Source: Bryoerythrophyllum caledonicum
Lineage: Eukaryota > Streptophyta > Bryopsida > Pottiales > Pottiaceae
NCBI GenBank assembly: GCA_963971425.1
Contig: OZ020523.1
Span: forward strand, 9,668,867-9,732,866
Reading direction: 5' to 3'
Length of the DNA stretch: 64,000 nucleotides
Each line of letters opens with the position of its first letter. Within the stretch, counting starts at the first letter, position 1. Positions 22,830-35,090 of this stretch are shown here, one piece after another. The notes beneath the pieces were generated by a model. It worked only from the letters and a program-made list of their open reading frames with translations. It was not told the origin of the DNA and did no database searches. A program made the position numbers and the translations under genes.

Positions 22830-25800
22830 AATTTTATTAGTGATAGTAGAATTGTGTTTTGCCTAGGGGTCAGTGAGTGTTGCGAGTGATTCTCTTTCAT
22901 TAAGTTTAAAATAAAGCTTGGATTTAAAGATTATGCTTTAATTTGCTATACCAATTTTTGTGTTGGTTGGCTTATTTGGTCCCCCTTGCAATGAAATATA
23001 GCATTCTAGGTGCATTGTCTCTATGCTCTGCACCTACAAATGTCTATCAAAATGGATATTTTGAAGAGCATATATCTTCAAAGTTATAGAAATCTTCCAA
23101 TATAACGAATATGGTGTTTATTGATTGTCAAGCCAAAATTGTTTCAATGTTGTCTCTACTGAAAGCCACTATTCTTATTTCCTTTGGAATCAATTATTTC
23201 AAATTTTGCACCATGTCTTCCAAAACATACAACAATCCTTTATTCCAAAATTTAGCTTTATTGATCCATTATTACAAGCTACGTAAGAAAAAGAGTGACA
23301 CCACTTGAAACATTGAAACCATTTTGACCGTCACCATATTTCCCCAAGATGTAGCTAATAAGTTGCTAGAATATGTCAATGCCATATCATGCAATGCAAT
23401 GTATACAAGTATGATATACAAATAAAAACAAATGGATACCATAGTACATCCTTTGAGTTGTACTAGACCACGGTATGTTGGCTCAAAGGAATAAAATGAA
23501 CATTTACTTTATTTCACCTGGCTTCCTATGTTTTGGAAATGTTTTGTGACTAACTTCTCTACGATTCAGACTATTGTACTACAAATGAAGGATGTTATAA
23601 AAACGAAGAAAAAAAGAGAAAGAAAATAATCTTTTAATGGCTTCATAATGATACTTTATAAAATTAATAAACATTTATGGTATCCCTCTTCTTTGAGGCA
23701 ATAGTAGAACTATCCATAAAGTAAGGAAAAGATATCAAGCTATTTTATACCTCTTTTCTCATTTTTGATTGTTGAAATTAGCCATAAATAGCTCAATAAA
23801 TATTTATGCAATAGTTTCAATAAATTTAATTTGTAATTCCAATATGCACTTTGACTGCTACATATAAATTTATTGTTGCTACAATTGCAAGATTTACATG
23901 TAAAGAGTTGGTGGCTATGCATGATGGTTTGTATTTAGGAACATGCTATGACACTTGGTGGGGGGGCCTACAACTTATAGAGTCCAACGATGGAAATTGA
24001 ATCATCAAACTAAAAAGTTGAAAAACCTACAATTTTGTATTTCTAAATCTGTAGTGCCACTTGGTCACAATGATTAGAAAAAACATAAGAAGTAGAATGT
24101 AAGGTGATGGAGGCATTAAACTTAGTATTTTTTTCTATTGAGTAAAATGAGTTGGATGTATATATGTCATCTATTATGCATGATTTTTTGTTATATTTGA
24201 TGTAAATCCACAATTTTCACCTTTAGCAATTTTTCCCAAGACTAATCTTTGCATGATATTGATGTTGACATTGCATGACCCACAATTGATATATATTCAA
24301 TAGATTTTGACTTGAAACTTCAAGTTCCTTCCCTCTTCATTGTCTTGCCTATATAAATCTCAAATCGAATTAACTTTTCATTATAAAAATCCATTTGAAC
24401 TGATAAACTACCAAATTTATTAAATGATTATGATAAATTATTATACTTTGCATGATTTTATGAAGCAATGAGGATGCATTATTCACTCCATACAATATTG
24501 ATTGTATTCCAAAACTCTGTAATGCTACAAAATCTATGTCATCTCTTAAAGATATAAAAGTACTTCAAAATTTGAAAATTGACCCATACAAACTATAAAT
24601 TTCAAATTCCTAGGAAAATGTTTTACATGTATACATTAAAAATAGGTTAATAATTCATTCAAATATTTGGTCAAATATCTAAAATGCACATCATTCATTG
24701 ATCTAAGAAAATGGTTACTTGTGCATGCAAACCTGTTACTAATTTCTTAATAACTAAAGTTACTTTACAGTTTTCATCATAAACACTTTAAATTGCTCAT
24801 TTTTGAGGAAGGAGGGAACGCACATTTTTTAATTTATATGATGTTGGTTTCTTATACACCAACTGTAAAAGATAGACAAGGAATATAACATTTTTAAAAT
24901 GATTTTGAAAGAATAGAGGATTAAACATTTCCAATACTCATAGTTTTAGTGCACTCTCTTACTTGCAAAACATAAATCCAAGTATTTTATAAAAATAATT
25001 TCTAGTATCTAATTTTAATGTAAAAAAGAATCCAAATGTAGTTTCCTTACAATAGAATATGAAAACCATTAATTTGCCTTAGAAATAGATGTTTTTACAA
25101 TGAAGCAAAGCCTTTTTTGATAGCTTCATATAAAATAATATTAATCATTTATATATATGATTAATCTTAGAAGAAGTCTACTTGCTTTATTGAAGCTACC
25201 AAAAATCTACTAATTTATTCTTAGAATACCGTAACCCTTCTCCGGAGGTTTAGAAGAAAAGATATTTATGTCTATGAAGCTACTACTATGGTGCATCTTC
25301 ATAAATTTCTATATCTAATTTTGATTCATGAGAACCAACATGATTAACTTACTAAAACTATAAAAACTTCTTGAGGTGTTTATTCTTTAGGAATTAAGAT
25401 TCTTTATGTATATTAAATATATTTTGTAATGTGTTTAGATTTGGTTTGTAACAATATTTCCTTGCTTAACTTCTTTCTATAAGTGAAGCATGCAATCTTC
25501 ATTCCTCTTATTTATTTTCATATGGTTTGTATTGATAACATGAAAAAAAAGTGTAAAAGTGTAAAATCTAGAAGTGATAAAAGATTGAAGAAAATGTTAA
25601 AGGGCTATACAAGATGTAATGTGATAACTCTTAGTCATTGTTTACATACTCTTCAAACAATTTTAACCTCTGTATCATTTTTTCATCAAAATGGTAATCT
25701 ACACCGATTAGAATAATAAAAGAAATGATTATTGAATGCTCAATTAATTCTAAACTCAAATTGTTCTTTTAACCAAGGTCGTAACCCCGAACCCAAATTC

Positions 25801-26100
25801 TACAATAATTAGAGTTAATAAAGGCTAACATCACGATTCATTATGATCACATTTTTGTTTATACACATACACTCAAAAGCATGAATGAAGATGATTATTA
25901 CAAATGATTCATTATCAAAATTCAATTCTAACGATACAAACAATTCTCCATAGTTTTACACTTGTGTTATATATTATAAATGATATTTTTAGAAAATACT
26001 CAATACAATCTAATTCTATTCATGAAATAGAGAAATTATACAACAAACTCAAATAATGTCCAGAGCGATTTAGTTCTTAAATGCTCTTTAAAAACCCAAT
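22830..26100. other. AT-rich region without recognisable genes
   Basis: About 3.3 kb of strongly AT-rich sequence with only short chance frames (for example 23111-23308 and 25483-25716). I see no TIRs, LTR ends, tRNA or repeats above background. It is the 3' flank of the minus-strand NLR gene. Confidence 0.6.
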
Positions 26101-26106
26101 CAAAGA

Positions 26107-26402
26107 TGTTCAAACGCTTGGATTCAAGAAAGAAACTTTAAGTCCAAGATGCTCTCTACAAGCTCCTTCAAGGACAAACACCAACTTGGATCCAAGTGAA
26201 TAAGAGACTTCAACTCCTTGCTGCTCTCTAAAAGCTATTTCAAGAATCTACACCAACTAAAATCAAGTAGAATCTTTGACTCCTTAATGCGTTCTAGAAG
26301 CTACTTCAAAGGCTTACATCAACTTAGATTTCAGTGCTTAAGAGACTGCAACTCCTTGATGCTCAATAAAAGCTCCTTCAAGAACTTACACCCAATTGGC
26401 TC
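26107..26402 (-). pseudogene. Decayed LRR units beyond the NLR stop codon
   Basis: Directly after the TAG that ends the NLR (26403-26405), the same frame continues with about four more 72-bp LRR units. They are recognisable from FLKELLLSIKELQSL, RIKESKILLDFSWC and LKELVESILDL, and carry several in-frame stops. The NLR therefore once had a longer LRR array, or the array grew into this region and its edge decayed. Confidence 0.8.
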
Positions 26403-29400
26403 CTAGAGCACGAGAGACTTCAGCTCCTTCATGCCCTCTGGAAGCTCTGTCAAGGACTCACAGTGCCTAAGATTCAAGTGCGTAAGAGACTTCAACTCCT
26501 TGATGCCCTCTGGAAGCTCCTTCAAGGACCGACACCCCCTTACAATCAAGACCCTAAGACACTTCAACTCCTTGATGCCCTCTGGAAGCTCTTTCAACGA
26601 GTGACACCCCATTAGATCCAAGTAAGTAAGACACTTCAACTCCTTGATGCCCTCTGGAAGCTCCTTCAAGGACGAACAATAACAAAGTTCCAGGTGCATA
26701 AGAGACTTCAATTCCTTGATGCCCTTTGGAAGCTCTGTCAAGGACTTACACTCGACTAGATACAAGTGTGTCAGGGACTTTAACTCCTTGATGCCCTCTG
26801 GAAGCTCCTTCAACGAGTGACACCCCCTTAGATCCAAGTGCGTAAGACACTTCAACTCCTTGATGCCCTCTGGAAGCTCCTTCAACGAGTGACACCCCCT
26901 TAGATCCAAGTGCGTAAGACACTTCAACTCCTTGATGCCCTCTGGAAGCTCCTTCAAGGATTGACGCCCACTTAGATCCAAGTGCAAAAGAGACTTCAAC
27001 TCCTTGATGCCCTCTGGAAGCTCCTTCAAGGACTCACACCAGCTTAGAGTCAAGTGCGTAAGACACTTCAACTCCTTGATGCCCTCTGGAAGCTCCTTCA
27101 AGGAGCTACACCAGGCGAGATGCAAGAACAGAAGACACTTCAACTCCTTGATGCCCTCTGGAAGCTCCTTCAAGGACCTACACCAGCTAAGATTCAAGTG
27201 CAATAGACACTTCAACTCCTTGATGCCCTCTGGAAGCTCCTTCAAGGACTTACACTCGTGAAGATCCAAGTGCATAAGAGACTTCAACTCCTTGATGCCC
27301 TCTGGAAGCTCCTTCAAGGAGCTACACGAGCGAAGATCGAAGTGCGTAAGAGACTTCAACTCCCTGATGCCCTCTGGAAGCTCCTTCAAGGACTTACACT
27401 CGCAAAGATCCAAGTGCGTAAGTGACTTCAACTCCTTGATGCCTTGTGGAAGCTCCTTCAAGGACTTACACTCGCTAAGATCCAAGTGCGTAAGAGACTT
27501 CAACTCCTTGATGCCCTCTGGAAGCTCCTTCAAGGACTCACACTTATTTAGATTCAAGTGCATAAGAGACTTCAACTCATTCATGCCCTCTGGAAGCTTC
27601 GTCAAGGATCGACACCATCTAAGATCCAAGTGCGTCAGAGACTTCAACTCCTTGATGCCCTCTGGAAGCTCCTTCAAGGACTGACAAGAGTTTAAATACA
27701 AGTACGTAAGAGACTTCAACTCCTTGATGCCCTCTGGAAGCTCCTTTAAGGATGAACACGACCATAGATACAAATGTAAAAGAGACTTCAACTCCTGGAT
27801 GCCCTCTGGAAGCTCCTTCAAGGAGTTACACTCGCGAAGATCCAAGTGCGTAAGAGACTTCAACTCCTTAATGCTCTCTGGAAGCTCACTCATGAACAAA
27901 ACACCTCTTAGATTGAGATACAACAAACATTTCATATCCAAGAAGAAATTCGGAGGAAGTGATGTAGGCAATCCTATCCCATCATCTATTGTGATAGATG
28001 ATAACAAGCATGTCCGAAGGTTGTCGCCTTTAACAAACATTTGTGGGTCAAAATTTTTAACATGAGTACCCACAAAGGACACCCTCTTTGTTGTGTCTTT
28101 AATTTTCGGAAGTGTCTCCAATACTTTCCCTGGCTCAAACTGACACTCGTATGCCCATTCACCAAACTTAGCATTTCGTATGATGCGAATAGCAAGGTCT
28201 CGCATAACATCATGAACCTTAGAATAATGTCCATTATATCCAAGATCAATCATTGATCGATCTGCAAGGTTAATCAAGGTCATCCTCCCTGTATTCAATT
28301 TATCTTCAGCATCAAATGAATCCTCAGCATTCTGAGCTCCAAACAATCCCTCAGCCTGCCAAATGGTACACAATTCCTCCGTTGGAATCCAATAATCTTC
28401 AGGATAAGCAGCAAAATACAAGAAACACTTCTTTGCCTCCACACTTAGTACATCATAACTGAATTTCAAGCAACCAAAGAGGTTATCCTCCATTGAAGCC
28501 GAATTTAACCAAGGTTCAGATGTCCTCAACCGACTCAAAGCATATTCCCAACTCCTTTTAGCAATTTTGCCCCATAGTGCACCACCAATAACCTCCAAAG
28601 CCAATGGAAGCCCCTTGCATTCATTACAAATTTCCATGGCAATATCTTTCACTTCACCTGATGGAGGCATGTTTGGTTGGAATGCATGAAAAGAAAACAA
28701 CTTCCAACTCTCGTCTTTTGATAGAGACTTAACTTCAATCCTTTCCATGGCTCTTGCACAATCTAGCACTTCACCATCTCGTGTGGTGATCAATGTTATC
28801 GATCCATCTCCTTTGCAAATGTCCAACCAGTAGGTCATTGCATGGTTCTTCACGAATGTGTTTCCCCATATGTCATCCAAAATCACCAAAACTTCCTTTT
28901 GTTTGTACGCTTCCATCAAGTAAGTGCGTTGAGCTTCCAAATCTCTTTCACTGTAGTCTCTTTCAAAGACTCCACCATTATTCAAGAACTTTCCCATGTG
29001 TTTGTAGGCTGCAGGCACTGACACATCTTTGCCAATACTCATCCACAAGATAGAACCATCCCCATATTTCTTGCGAACATCCTCGTCATTGTTCACCATC
29101 TTCGCAAGCAATGTCTTCCCAGCTCCACCTTTGCCTTTTACACCGATAGTATTGGAAGTAACTGATGGCATTGAGACAATCAACTCCTTCAACTTCTTGA
29201 ATGGATTATTATCAAATGCAGCAACATGGGCAGGAACTTGTTGCATGTCAAAGTGTAGCTTCTGATCAATCATAACAGATGCTACAATGACACCATCCAC
29301 TTTGCGTTTGATCTCTTGAACACCGTCGAGTATAGCCAAGACTCCTTCCGATGAAATTTTCCTTACGATTTTGTCATGTATTCCTTGGATCTTTGAAGTT

Positions 29401-29705
29401 AAAAACCGCCTTTTCACATACTTGAAGCTCAACCGCAATCTCTTCACAACACAATCTCCCACAATATCTTTCGCTCTCAACAAAAGAGAGCGTAAACCCT
29501 TAAGCCAATCTTGCACTTCAACATTCTTTGAATCTGAGGATTCATCTACTTTGGTCAAAAGTGGCTTAATAGACTCCAAAGTTTCCACAAGATCAGCGCA
29601 AACTTCCTTACAGCGGTATACTCCTTTGATTAACACGATGAGCTCATCCACCACTGCACTCACGATTGCTCCTGTGAATGCCCCCAAAAATAGTTCCACG
29701 GCCAT
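26403..29705 (-). CDS. NLR immune receptor: RPW8-like N-terminus, NB-ARC, about 20 LRRs
   Basis: Intracellular receptor of plant innate immunity, encoded by one uninterrupted exon of about 1100 residues. I start at ATG 29705 (MAVELFLGAF). The few codons before it open without an ATG, and TGTGCAG lies just upstream as a possible acceptor of a 5' UTR intron. Counting from four residues earlier: RPW8-like helical domain about 1-150; P-loop GKGGAGKT 195-202; Walker B LVILDDIW 277-284; RNBS-B ITLITTRD 307-314; GLPLAL 369-374; RNBS-D-like CFLYFAAYPEDYWI 431-444; and VHD (MHD variant) 501-503. LRRs run from about 600 to the end as 24-residue units of consensus LKELPEGIKELKSLTHL. The C-terminus ends inside a repeat (KELKSLVL), and decayed units follow. 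ATP-binding motifs are intact. A VHD in place of MHD occurs in functional NLRs. Confidence 0.93.
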   Translation of the reverse strand: MAVELFLGAFTGAIVSAVVDELIVLIKGVYRCKEVCADLVETLESIKPLLTKVDESSDSKNVEVQDWLKGLRSLLLRAKDIVGDCVVKRLRLSFKYVKRRFLTSKIQGIHDKIVRKISSEGVLAILDGVQEIKRKVDGVIVASVMIDQKLHFDMQQVPAHVAAFDNNPFKKLKELIVSMPSVTSNTIGVKGKGGAGKTLLAKMVNNDEDVRKKYGDGSILWMSIGKDVSVPAAYKHMGKFLNNGGVFERDYSERDLEAQRTYLMEAYKQKEVLVILDDIWGNTFVKNHAMTYWLDICKGDGSITLITTRDGEVLDCARAMERIEVKSLSKDESWKLFSFHAFQPNMPPSGEVKDIAMEICNECKGLPLALEVIGGALWGKIAKRSWEYALSRLRTSEPWLNSASMEDNLFGCLKFSYDVLSVEAKKCFLYFAAYPEDYWIPTEELCTIWQAEGLFGAQNAEDSFDAEDKLNTGRMTLINLADRSMIDLGYNGHYSKVHDVMRDLAIRIIRNAKFGEWAYECQFEPGKVLETLPKIKDTTKRVSFVGTHVKNFDPQMFVKGDNLRTCLLSSITIDDGIGLPTSLPPNFFLDMKCLLYLNLRGVLFMSELPESIKELKSLTHLDLRECNSLKELPEGIQELKSLLHLYLWSCSSLKELPEGIKELKSLTYLYLNSCQSLKELPEGIKELKSLTHLDLRWCRSLTKLPEGMNELKSLMHLNLNKCESLKELPEGIKELKSLTHLDLSECKSLKELPQGIKELKSLTHLDLCECKSLKELPEGIRELKSLTHFDLRSCSSLKELPEGIKELKSLMHLDLHECKSLKELPEGIKELKCLLHLNLSWCRSLKELPEGIKELKCLLFLHLAWCSSLKELPEGIKELKCLTHLTLSWCESLKELPEGIKELKSLLHLDLSGRQSLKELPEGIKELKCLTHLDLRGCHSLKELPEGIKELKCLTHLDLRGCHSLKELPEGIKELKSLTHLYLVECKSLTELPKGIKELKSLMHLELCYCSSLKELPEGIKELKCLTYLDLMGCHSLKELPEGIKELKCLRVLIVRGCRSLKELPEGIKELKSLTHLNLRHCESLTELPEGMKELKSLVL
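26406..27890. repeat. 72-bp tandem array encoding the NLR leucine-rich repeats
   Basis: About 20 units of 72 bp are highly alike at the DNA level around CTTGATGCCCTCTGG. Two adjacent units at about 26790-26935 (each containing CAACGAGTGACACCCCCTTAG) are identical across the full period, pointing to very recent duplication or gene conversion. Variation is concentrated in the solvent-exposed LxL-flanking codons. Confidence 0.95.
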
Positions 29706-31450
29706 GATAACCTGCACATTTCAATGATATCATTTTGATCACTACACTTCAATGAAGAACGAATACATCTCAAACTCTTTTGGTGTTTGATTGAAAATAG
29801 CAATGCCCAATTCACGCTCAAGAAAGGAAAGACAAAAATGCACAATATAATTAACATAGAATTATGGGGAAAACACCGCGTCAAAGTAATCTTTTCTATT
29901 CCATAGTGTACAACAATTATTGAAATTGCTAGTGGTCAAGTACAAGACATTTCAAATATTCGAGAGCTATATTCCTCAATAACTAAAGTGTACAATTCAT
30001 AAGCATAAAGCAAAGGCTACATCCTACACAAAAGAGTATGAAATGAATTTCGATGAGCATAATGTCAAGTTGAGCACATTCAAGCAAGCCCCAAAATTCT
30101 AGAACATAAGACCTAGTTTCTAGTCCCGCCATTGATTCCAAATAATAATGCAAACAACACCTGGAGAATCACAACAAAAAAACATTGATTGTTCTACTCA
30201 TAAAGAAAAGCAAGACACATGACATGTATCATAGTGCCAAATTCGGTGAGCTTGTAGCCATAGTCAATTATATCACCTTTTGTATAAAGACCACTATGTT
30301 GCAGTCACAAGTTGTAAATCTCCCCACTCCAACGTAATAGGTTCCCAAGAGTAAGTCACCTCATGCAAATCTTGCACCATCTCCTTCGTCCAAATTGTTT
30401 TCGACTAAATTCTGATACAAACATCAGGTGTAGTATTACACATCAATCTTTGCTAGATAGCAAGCAAATGATGCTACACATTCCAATCATGATGTAATTA
30501 AGACATGTAATATACACTGCACTCCAAAATTGGGTGAAAATGTATTAATGGTCACAAGTATGATTCCCACTATCTACTAACCACTTCATTGCATATGCAA
30601 GCCCAACCTCACGTCCAAGAGAAAGTCACATACACCTTAACCACCATTCGACTTCAACTAGAGCCCCCACATCTATATAATGCATCTCCAAGGTTTTAAA
30701 GCTCAAGGACCACCAAAAGCTCTATCTCCCACTAGTGAAAGGAACAAGGACTTTCAAAAATTTCACGAGCAAGTATATCGCTCAATAAAGACCCTTGTGG
30801 TACAAAACTTCAAAAGCACTTCCACATAACACCATAAACGTCAAAAGAAAGCAAAAATGGGGGACTATCAAAAATACTAACATGGAAAATATTAATGTAA
30901 TTCATATCATATATCAAGTACACAAAATAGTTTACGCCAGGCGAAAGATTGCAATTTGAAAGCCATCTTGAACAACATTGGCCAAATGGGCAATAATTGT
31001 TCACTCTTAGAACACAACGTTAACCCTCTACAAACCTAGCCCATGGTGAATATTTCGAATTATCCTGCAACACACATGCAACTTATACAACTGTTTGCTT
31101 CACAAACATGGTTCTCTTACACAACACCAAAAGAATCTTACACTAACACTAGTAGCTAGTGTCACACAAACTAAGCACTTACTAAAGGCTATAATTGATT
31201 CACTCACGGTTGATATTCTGACCAACTAAAAAGATTGATACTACTCATACAGGAGTGTATCTGAAGACAAATTTCGTAAAAATGTTCATTCAGAGTAGGA
31301 AGCTACGTTAGCGCCAACGCGATTGGTACTAGACGACCATATAAATTCCACCACACTGACTCAAAAAACCTCCAAGAAATCATTCAAGACGTTCTGGTAG
31401 ACCACAAAAAGTTGAAGCGCAATGTCTGGCCACACGATACGAACTTCCTT
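29706..31450. other. Upstream flank of the NLR; no gene seen
   Basis: This is the expected location of the NLR promoter and 5' UTR, but no individual element can be supported. Short frames at 29660-29884 and 30810-31004 are not gene-like. Confidence 0.5.
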
Positions 31451-31559
31451 TTGCTAGCCGCAAATGCATCCATGAAAGGAGAAATTGAAAGGTGATAGTA
31501 CCTCATCTAAAATCAATGTTGCTAAAACTCGATCCAAACAGATCGCACAGGCTCCACTG

Positions 31560-33870
31560 AAGAATGTCCAGCTTGAAGCTCCAACTTCTGAGGAGTACCG
31601 GCAACGGCAGCAACATGCAGTATCAGAGGTCAGAGTTCCACCAAATAAACCAGCCCTCTTTAAAGGACTACCCAACTCTCAGACTTGTATACATACTCAA
31701 TTCGAAGGCGTTCTATGCGTATATGCTTCCGTACATGATGAACAATGAAGGTCAGACATCAATGTGGCTCACACATTGGAGATGTTTCTTCTCTAAGACC
31801 TCCAAAGAACTTGGTCGAGGGAAAGGCCGGTTGTGTACCTTAACTCTGAGAATCTAATTCCTCACGTACGAAGATGCTTCTCATCTGCCCAGATGTCAAT
31901 CCTCTCAACCGTAACGTGAGCTGTGCCATTGTTGAAGAGGAAAACACGAGCCTGCTCATCCACCGCCTCGGTGAGATGCACACGAGATGTGATCTCCTTG
32001 TACAAAGCTCTCAATGATACAGTAGTCCACCTGAACTAGGAAGCAACGGACCTGACTCCAGAAGGCCGTGCTGTCAACACCTTCCAACAAAGAAGATCTG
32101 CACAAATATCAAGTGCACGAAAGGTGTGACGTGTTGTAAACCTGTAAGGCGGACTCGAAGTATTCACTTGTTGCAGAAAAATATGAGGTGCCTCTCGTAG
32201 CAAAATGTTCAGCTTGCCTCTCGAACTACCCTGAAGAATACTGTCAATGGCAGCAACACGAAGTATCAAAGTTCAAGGTTCCTCCGCACAAACCAGCTTC
32301 AAACTTGAGTAACCAAACCGATTTGCGTATGCATACTAGTCCGGGAGTTCGTACTTGAATATGCTATGAGAGGCACTTCGGGAACCATCGCCCGTACAAG
32401 AAGCTCCATGATAAAGTCACGGGATTCTAGTGCCAAACCCAGTGGATTTGAAGGTACTACAACTGCGATACTTGATCATTTTGAAGGCGGGCATGACGCG
32501 TTACATGTTGTAAACTAGGAAGGCGGTCGCACTTGGTAGATTAGAACTATTTAAAACACGACGTATGACAAAAATCCAAGTCCTCGAGAAAATTATGTGG
32601 CAAAGCTTAAGGCAGCAACACGGAGTATCAGAGCTCAGAGTTGAGACAACTTGACACAAGTTTATTGAACGCACTGAAGATGTTTCTCCGCATGCTAGAA
32701 AGACTTACAACCGCAAAGAAGGGGGACACACAACTCAGGCAGAGCACATGACAGCTCCAACGAGTGGGGCTCTAGATAATGAACCAGGTACAAGAAGCTC
32801 CGCAAACCAGTGAGATATCCAAATCATATCCAAATGTTCGTGCAAGACCCCGTTGATACCCACATGATACTAGTCTAATACTTGGTCGACCATACATCAT
32901 GCATGTCGTGAAGTGGATATGGAAACAAGGTGTAAGCCAGGGAAGGCGAAGATACCTGATCTACCAGAATAGATGTTGGTGAAGCAATCCACGTTCACCA
33001 AGAAATCATCTCGAACAGCATGAAGCTCCAACTTCCCGATGTACAAGCAACGGCAGCAGGACAAAAGATGAGAGTATGTCAGGTAAAAGTCAACATTAGA
33101 TGAGTTTTTCTCAAGGTTTATCACACTACTAGCATTTCTTTGTATGCAAGTATAACAGAAATCCTCAAGAGCGCACATCAGCCCTTCAGGCTCAAAGAAT
33201 GCAGACGAAGAACCAGGTCCAAGGAGTTCTGCACACCACTGTGACATCCAGGTCGTACGTAAATACCAACGCAAGACCCGGTTGGTAGGCACGTGACAAT
33301 TGTCTAATAATACTTGGTCGACCATACGGCAATGTTGTGAGCCACGGAATGCGAATATACATGATTTAAGGGCTAATTGCATCCTAGAACCTACCATCGA
33401 CGATACACCACCACTTGGTAAAGGGCCTGATCCTTAACTCTTCAGCACACACATAACTTGTCTACCAACAATAGTCCTTCAAAACGTATCCTGGGAGTAC
33501 TCAACTCTTGGCATGGTGAACATAAACTCACAGAATCATGAACGATTCCGGTTGGAAAATAAAACCAATCCAGAGAGGACAACACTTACAAGCACATGCA
33601 GGGACAAGGAATCTTCTACAAGTAGCACACAGACATCACTCCAACAAAGGAGATCTGCTTGAATATCAAGTGCACAAAACGTGTGATGTGTTGTAAACCT
33701 GGAAGGCGGACGTACCTAGAACATTAGAACGACCCAAAACACATTGTGTGTGACTAAAATCTTAGTCTTCAAAGAAGTTACCTGGCAAAGCTTGAAAGCT
33801 CCAACGGCAGCAACACGGAGGATGAGAGCTCAGAGTTGAGAACACTTCAGACAAGTTTTCATTGCGCACT
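31560..33870. repeat. Degenerate tandem repeat block
   Basis: A motif like GGCAGCAACACGGAGTATCA recurs at 31605, 32249, 32611, 33052 and 33806, often preceded by GAAGCTCCAAC. A second motif like TGTTGTAAACCTGGAAGGCGG recurs near 32130, 32510 and 33690. 32785-32930 and 33213-33360 are clear paralogues, both containing ACTTGGTCGACCATAC and set about 430 bp apart. The minus-strand 166-codon frame at 32897-33397 lies over two units, lacks recognisable domains and is probably chance. Confidence 0.65.
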
Positions 33871-34433
33871 CAAAGGGTTTCTTCGTACGCTACAAAGACC
33901 TAAAACCGCCAAGAAATCACTCGCACGCCTCAGGCAGAGCACATGACTAACGACTCTCGATCTTCCGCAAGGTGGCAAACATGTCCCTCTATATTAACGA
34001 CCCCCACGTCGAGCACTGCAAAGCTTCCACAAACAAGTTAGAGCCCACGTACTCTGCTAAAGCTTCTCGGGCGTCTAAGATTTAGCCGCCTTCAGCAGTC
34101 CGGTGAAACCTACACGGGTTTAGAGCGAGCATGCACATCAAGTTGACATTAATTTTAGCAACTTTGCGCATCTGGCATAGGGAGGGAAGGCGGGTGAAGG
34201 TGTAGATTTAAGCGCTCAGATATGATCCGTAGCCAATTGTAAAACGTATACCAATTGTTAACCCATACATCACGCAGATCGTAACCAATTGAAAACCCAT
34301 ATGTCAAGTAGCCGCGGACTGGAAAACAAACCTGCTCATGCCTAGATTCCTGGACCTTTTGTAACTAATTGGTATTCTAGCAGGTTCTGAAAAAACAAGC
34401 ATATTTAACCTAGATCTCACCAAGACTTCAGAC

Positions 34434-34948
34434 TTGATCTCTGGAGTTCCGCGGATTCCGACACCTGCAGCCAGTGCTTTGGAGAGGACTTTCAGGCTTT
34501 GTGTTTTGGAGAGGGCGTATCTGAGAAGTAAATCCTTGGCCACCGAAAACCTTCGAGAGGTCTCGGTGCTATCGTCTGCTGCGAAGGATTATATACTTGT
34601 TACAAGTCGAACTCTAGCACCTAATCTGAATGCGACTGAGTACAAGTATGAGGGCTCTCCTCTGTCGTCTTAGATCTCCCTTTGCTTGCTACAAACTGCT
34701 TCCACAAACATGCTAGTCTAACTGTGCATCTGGACTACAAGCTGAAGCTTGCTGGCCGAAATATTCCTGACGAAATACTGTTTGTCGAGGACGAAGGACA
34801 GACAGTAAGTGACTGGGCGACAGTGAAACCTACTGGTTTCGTAGATGGTGTTGTGCACAATCTACTCCTTAGTATTTCGCCATTTGGTCCAGGTGCTAGT
34901 CTGAAGTGGGTCCAGGGACTTGGGCGACTTGGCGACGTTACCACTTAG
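34434..34948 (+). other. Two adjacent open frames, possible gene remnant; end shared with 61.1 kb
   Basis: Frames 34434-34673 and 34682-34948 lie in different phases and neither has an ATG at its start. The second encodes GRNIPDEILFVEDEGQTVSDW and ends in LKWVQGLGRLGDVTT. Sequence at about 34875-34975 is homologous, in inverted orientation, to about 61105-61205. Sharing of the C-terminal-coding part between two loci suggests a duplicated gene or element fragment. Function is not recognised. Confidence 0.3.
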
Positions 34949-35090
34949 CGGCGTTGGAGGAAGAGACCATGATCGTGAATAAAGTATTGTTGGGAATCGC
35001 AGTCTAGGATCCGGGAGCTGAATCCGTCGTGGGACTTCATTTTCCACGGAATCTGGCGTTGCTTGGGCCGCTTGGGAACAGTGAACAGGA

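Noticed and set aside
26406..27890. Regular 72-bp repeats resembling a CRISPR-like array
   Set aside because: The repeats are contiguous, have no unique spacers and translate in frame as LRRs of the NLR.
27004..28065. Plus-strand open frames with repeated PSGSSFKD-type peptide
   Set aside because: Antisense reading of the LRR array; periodic only because the LRRs are periodic.
32897..33397. 166-codon minus-strand frame as a gene
   Set aside because: It spans two units of a degenerate repeat, has no recognisable domain and starts at no convincing site.
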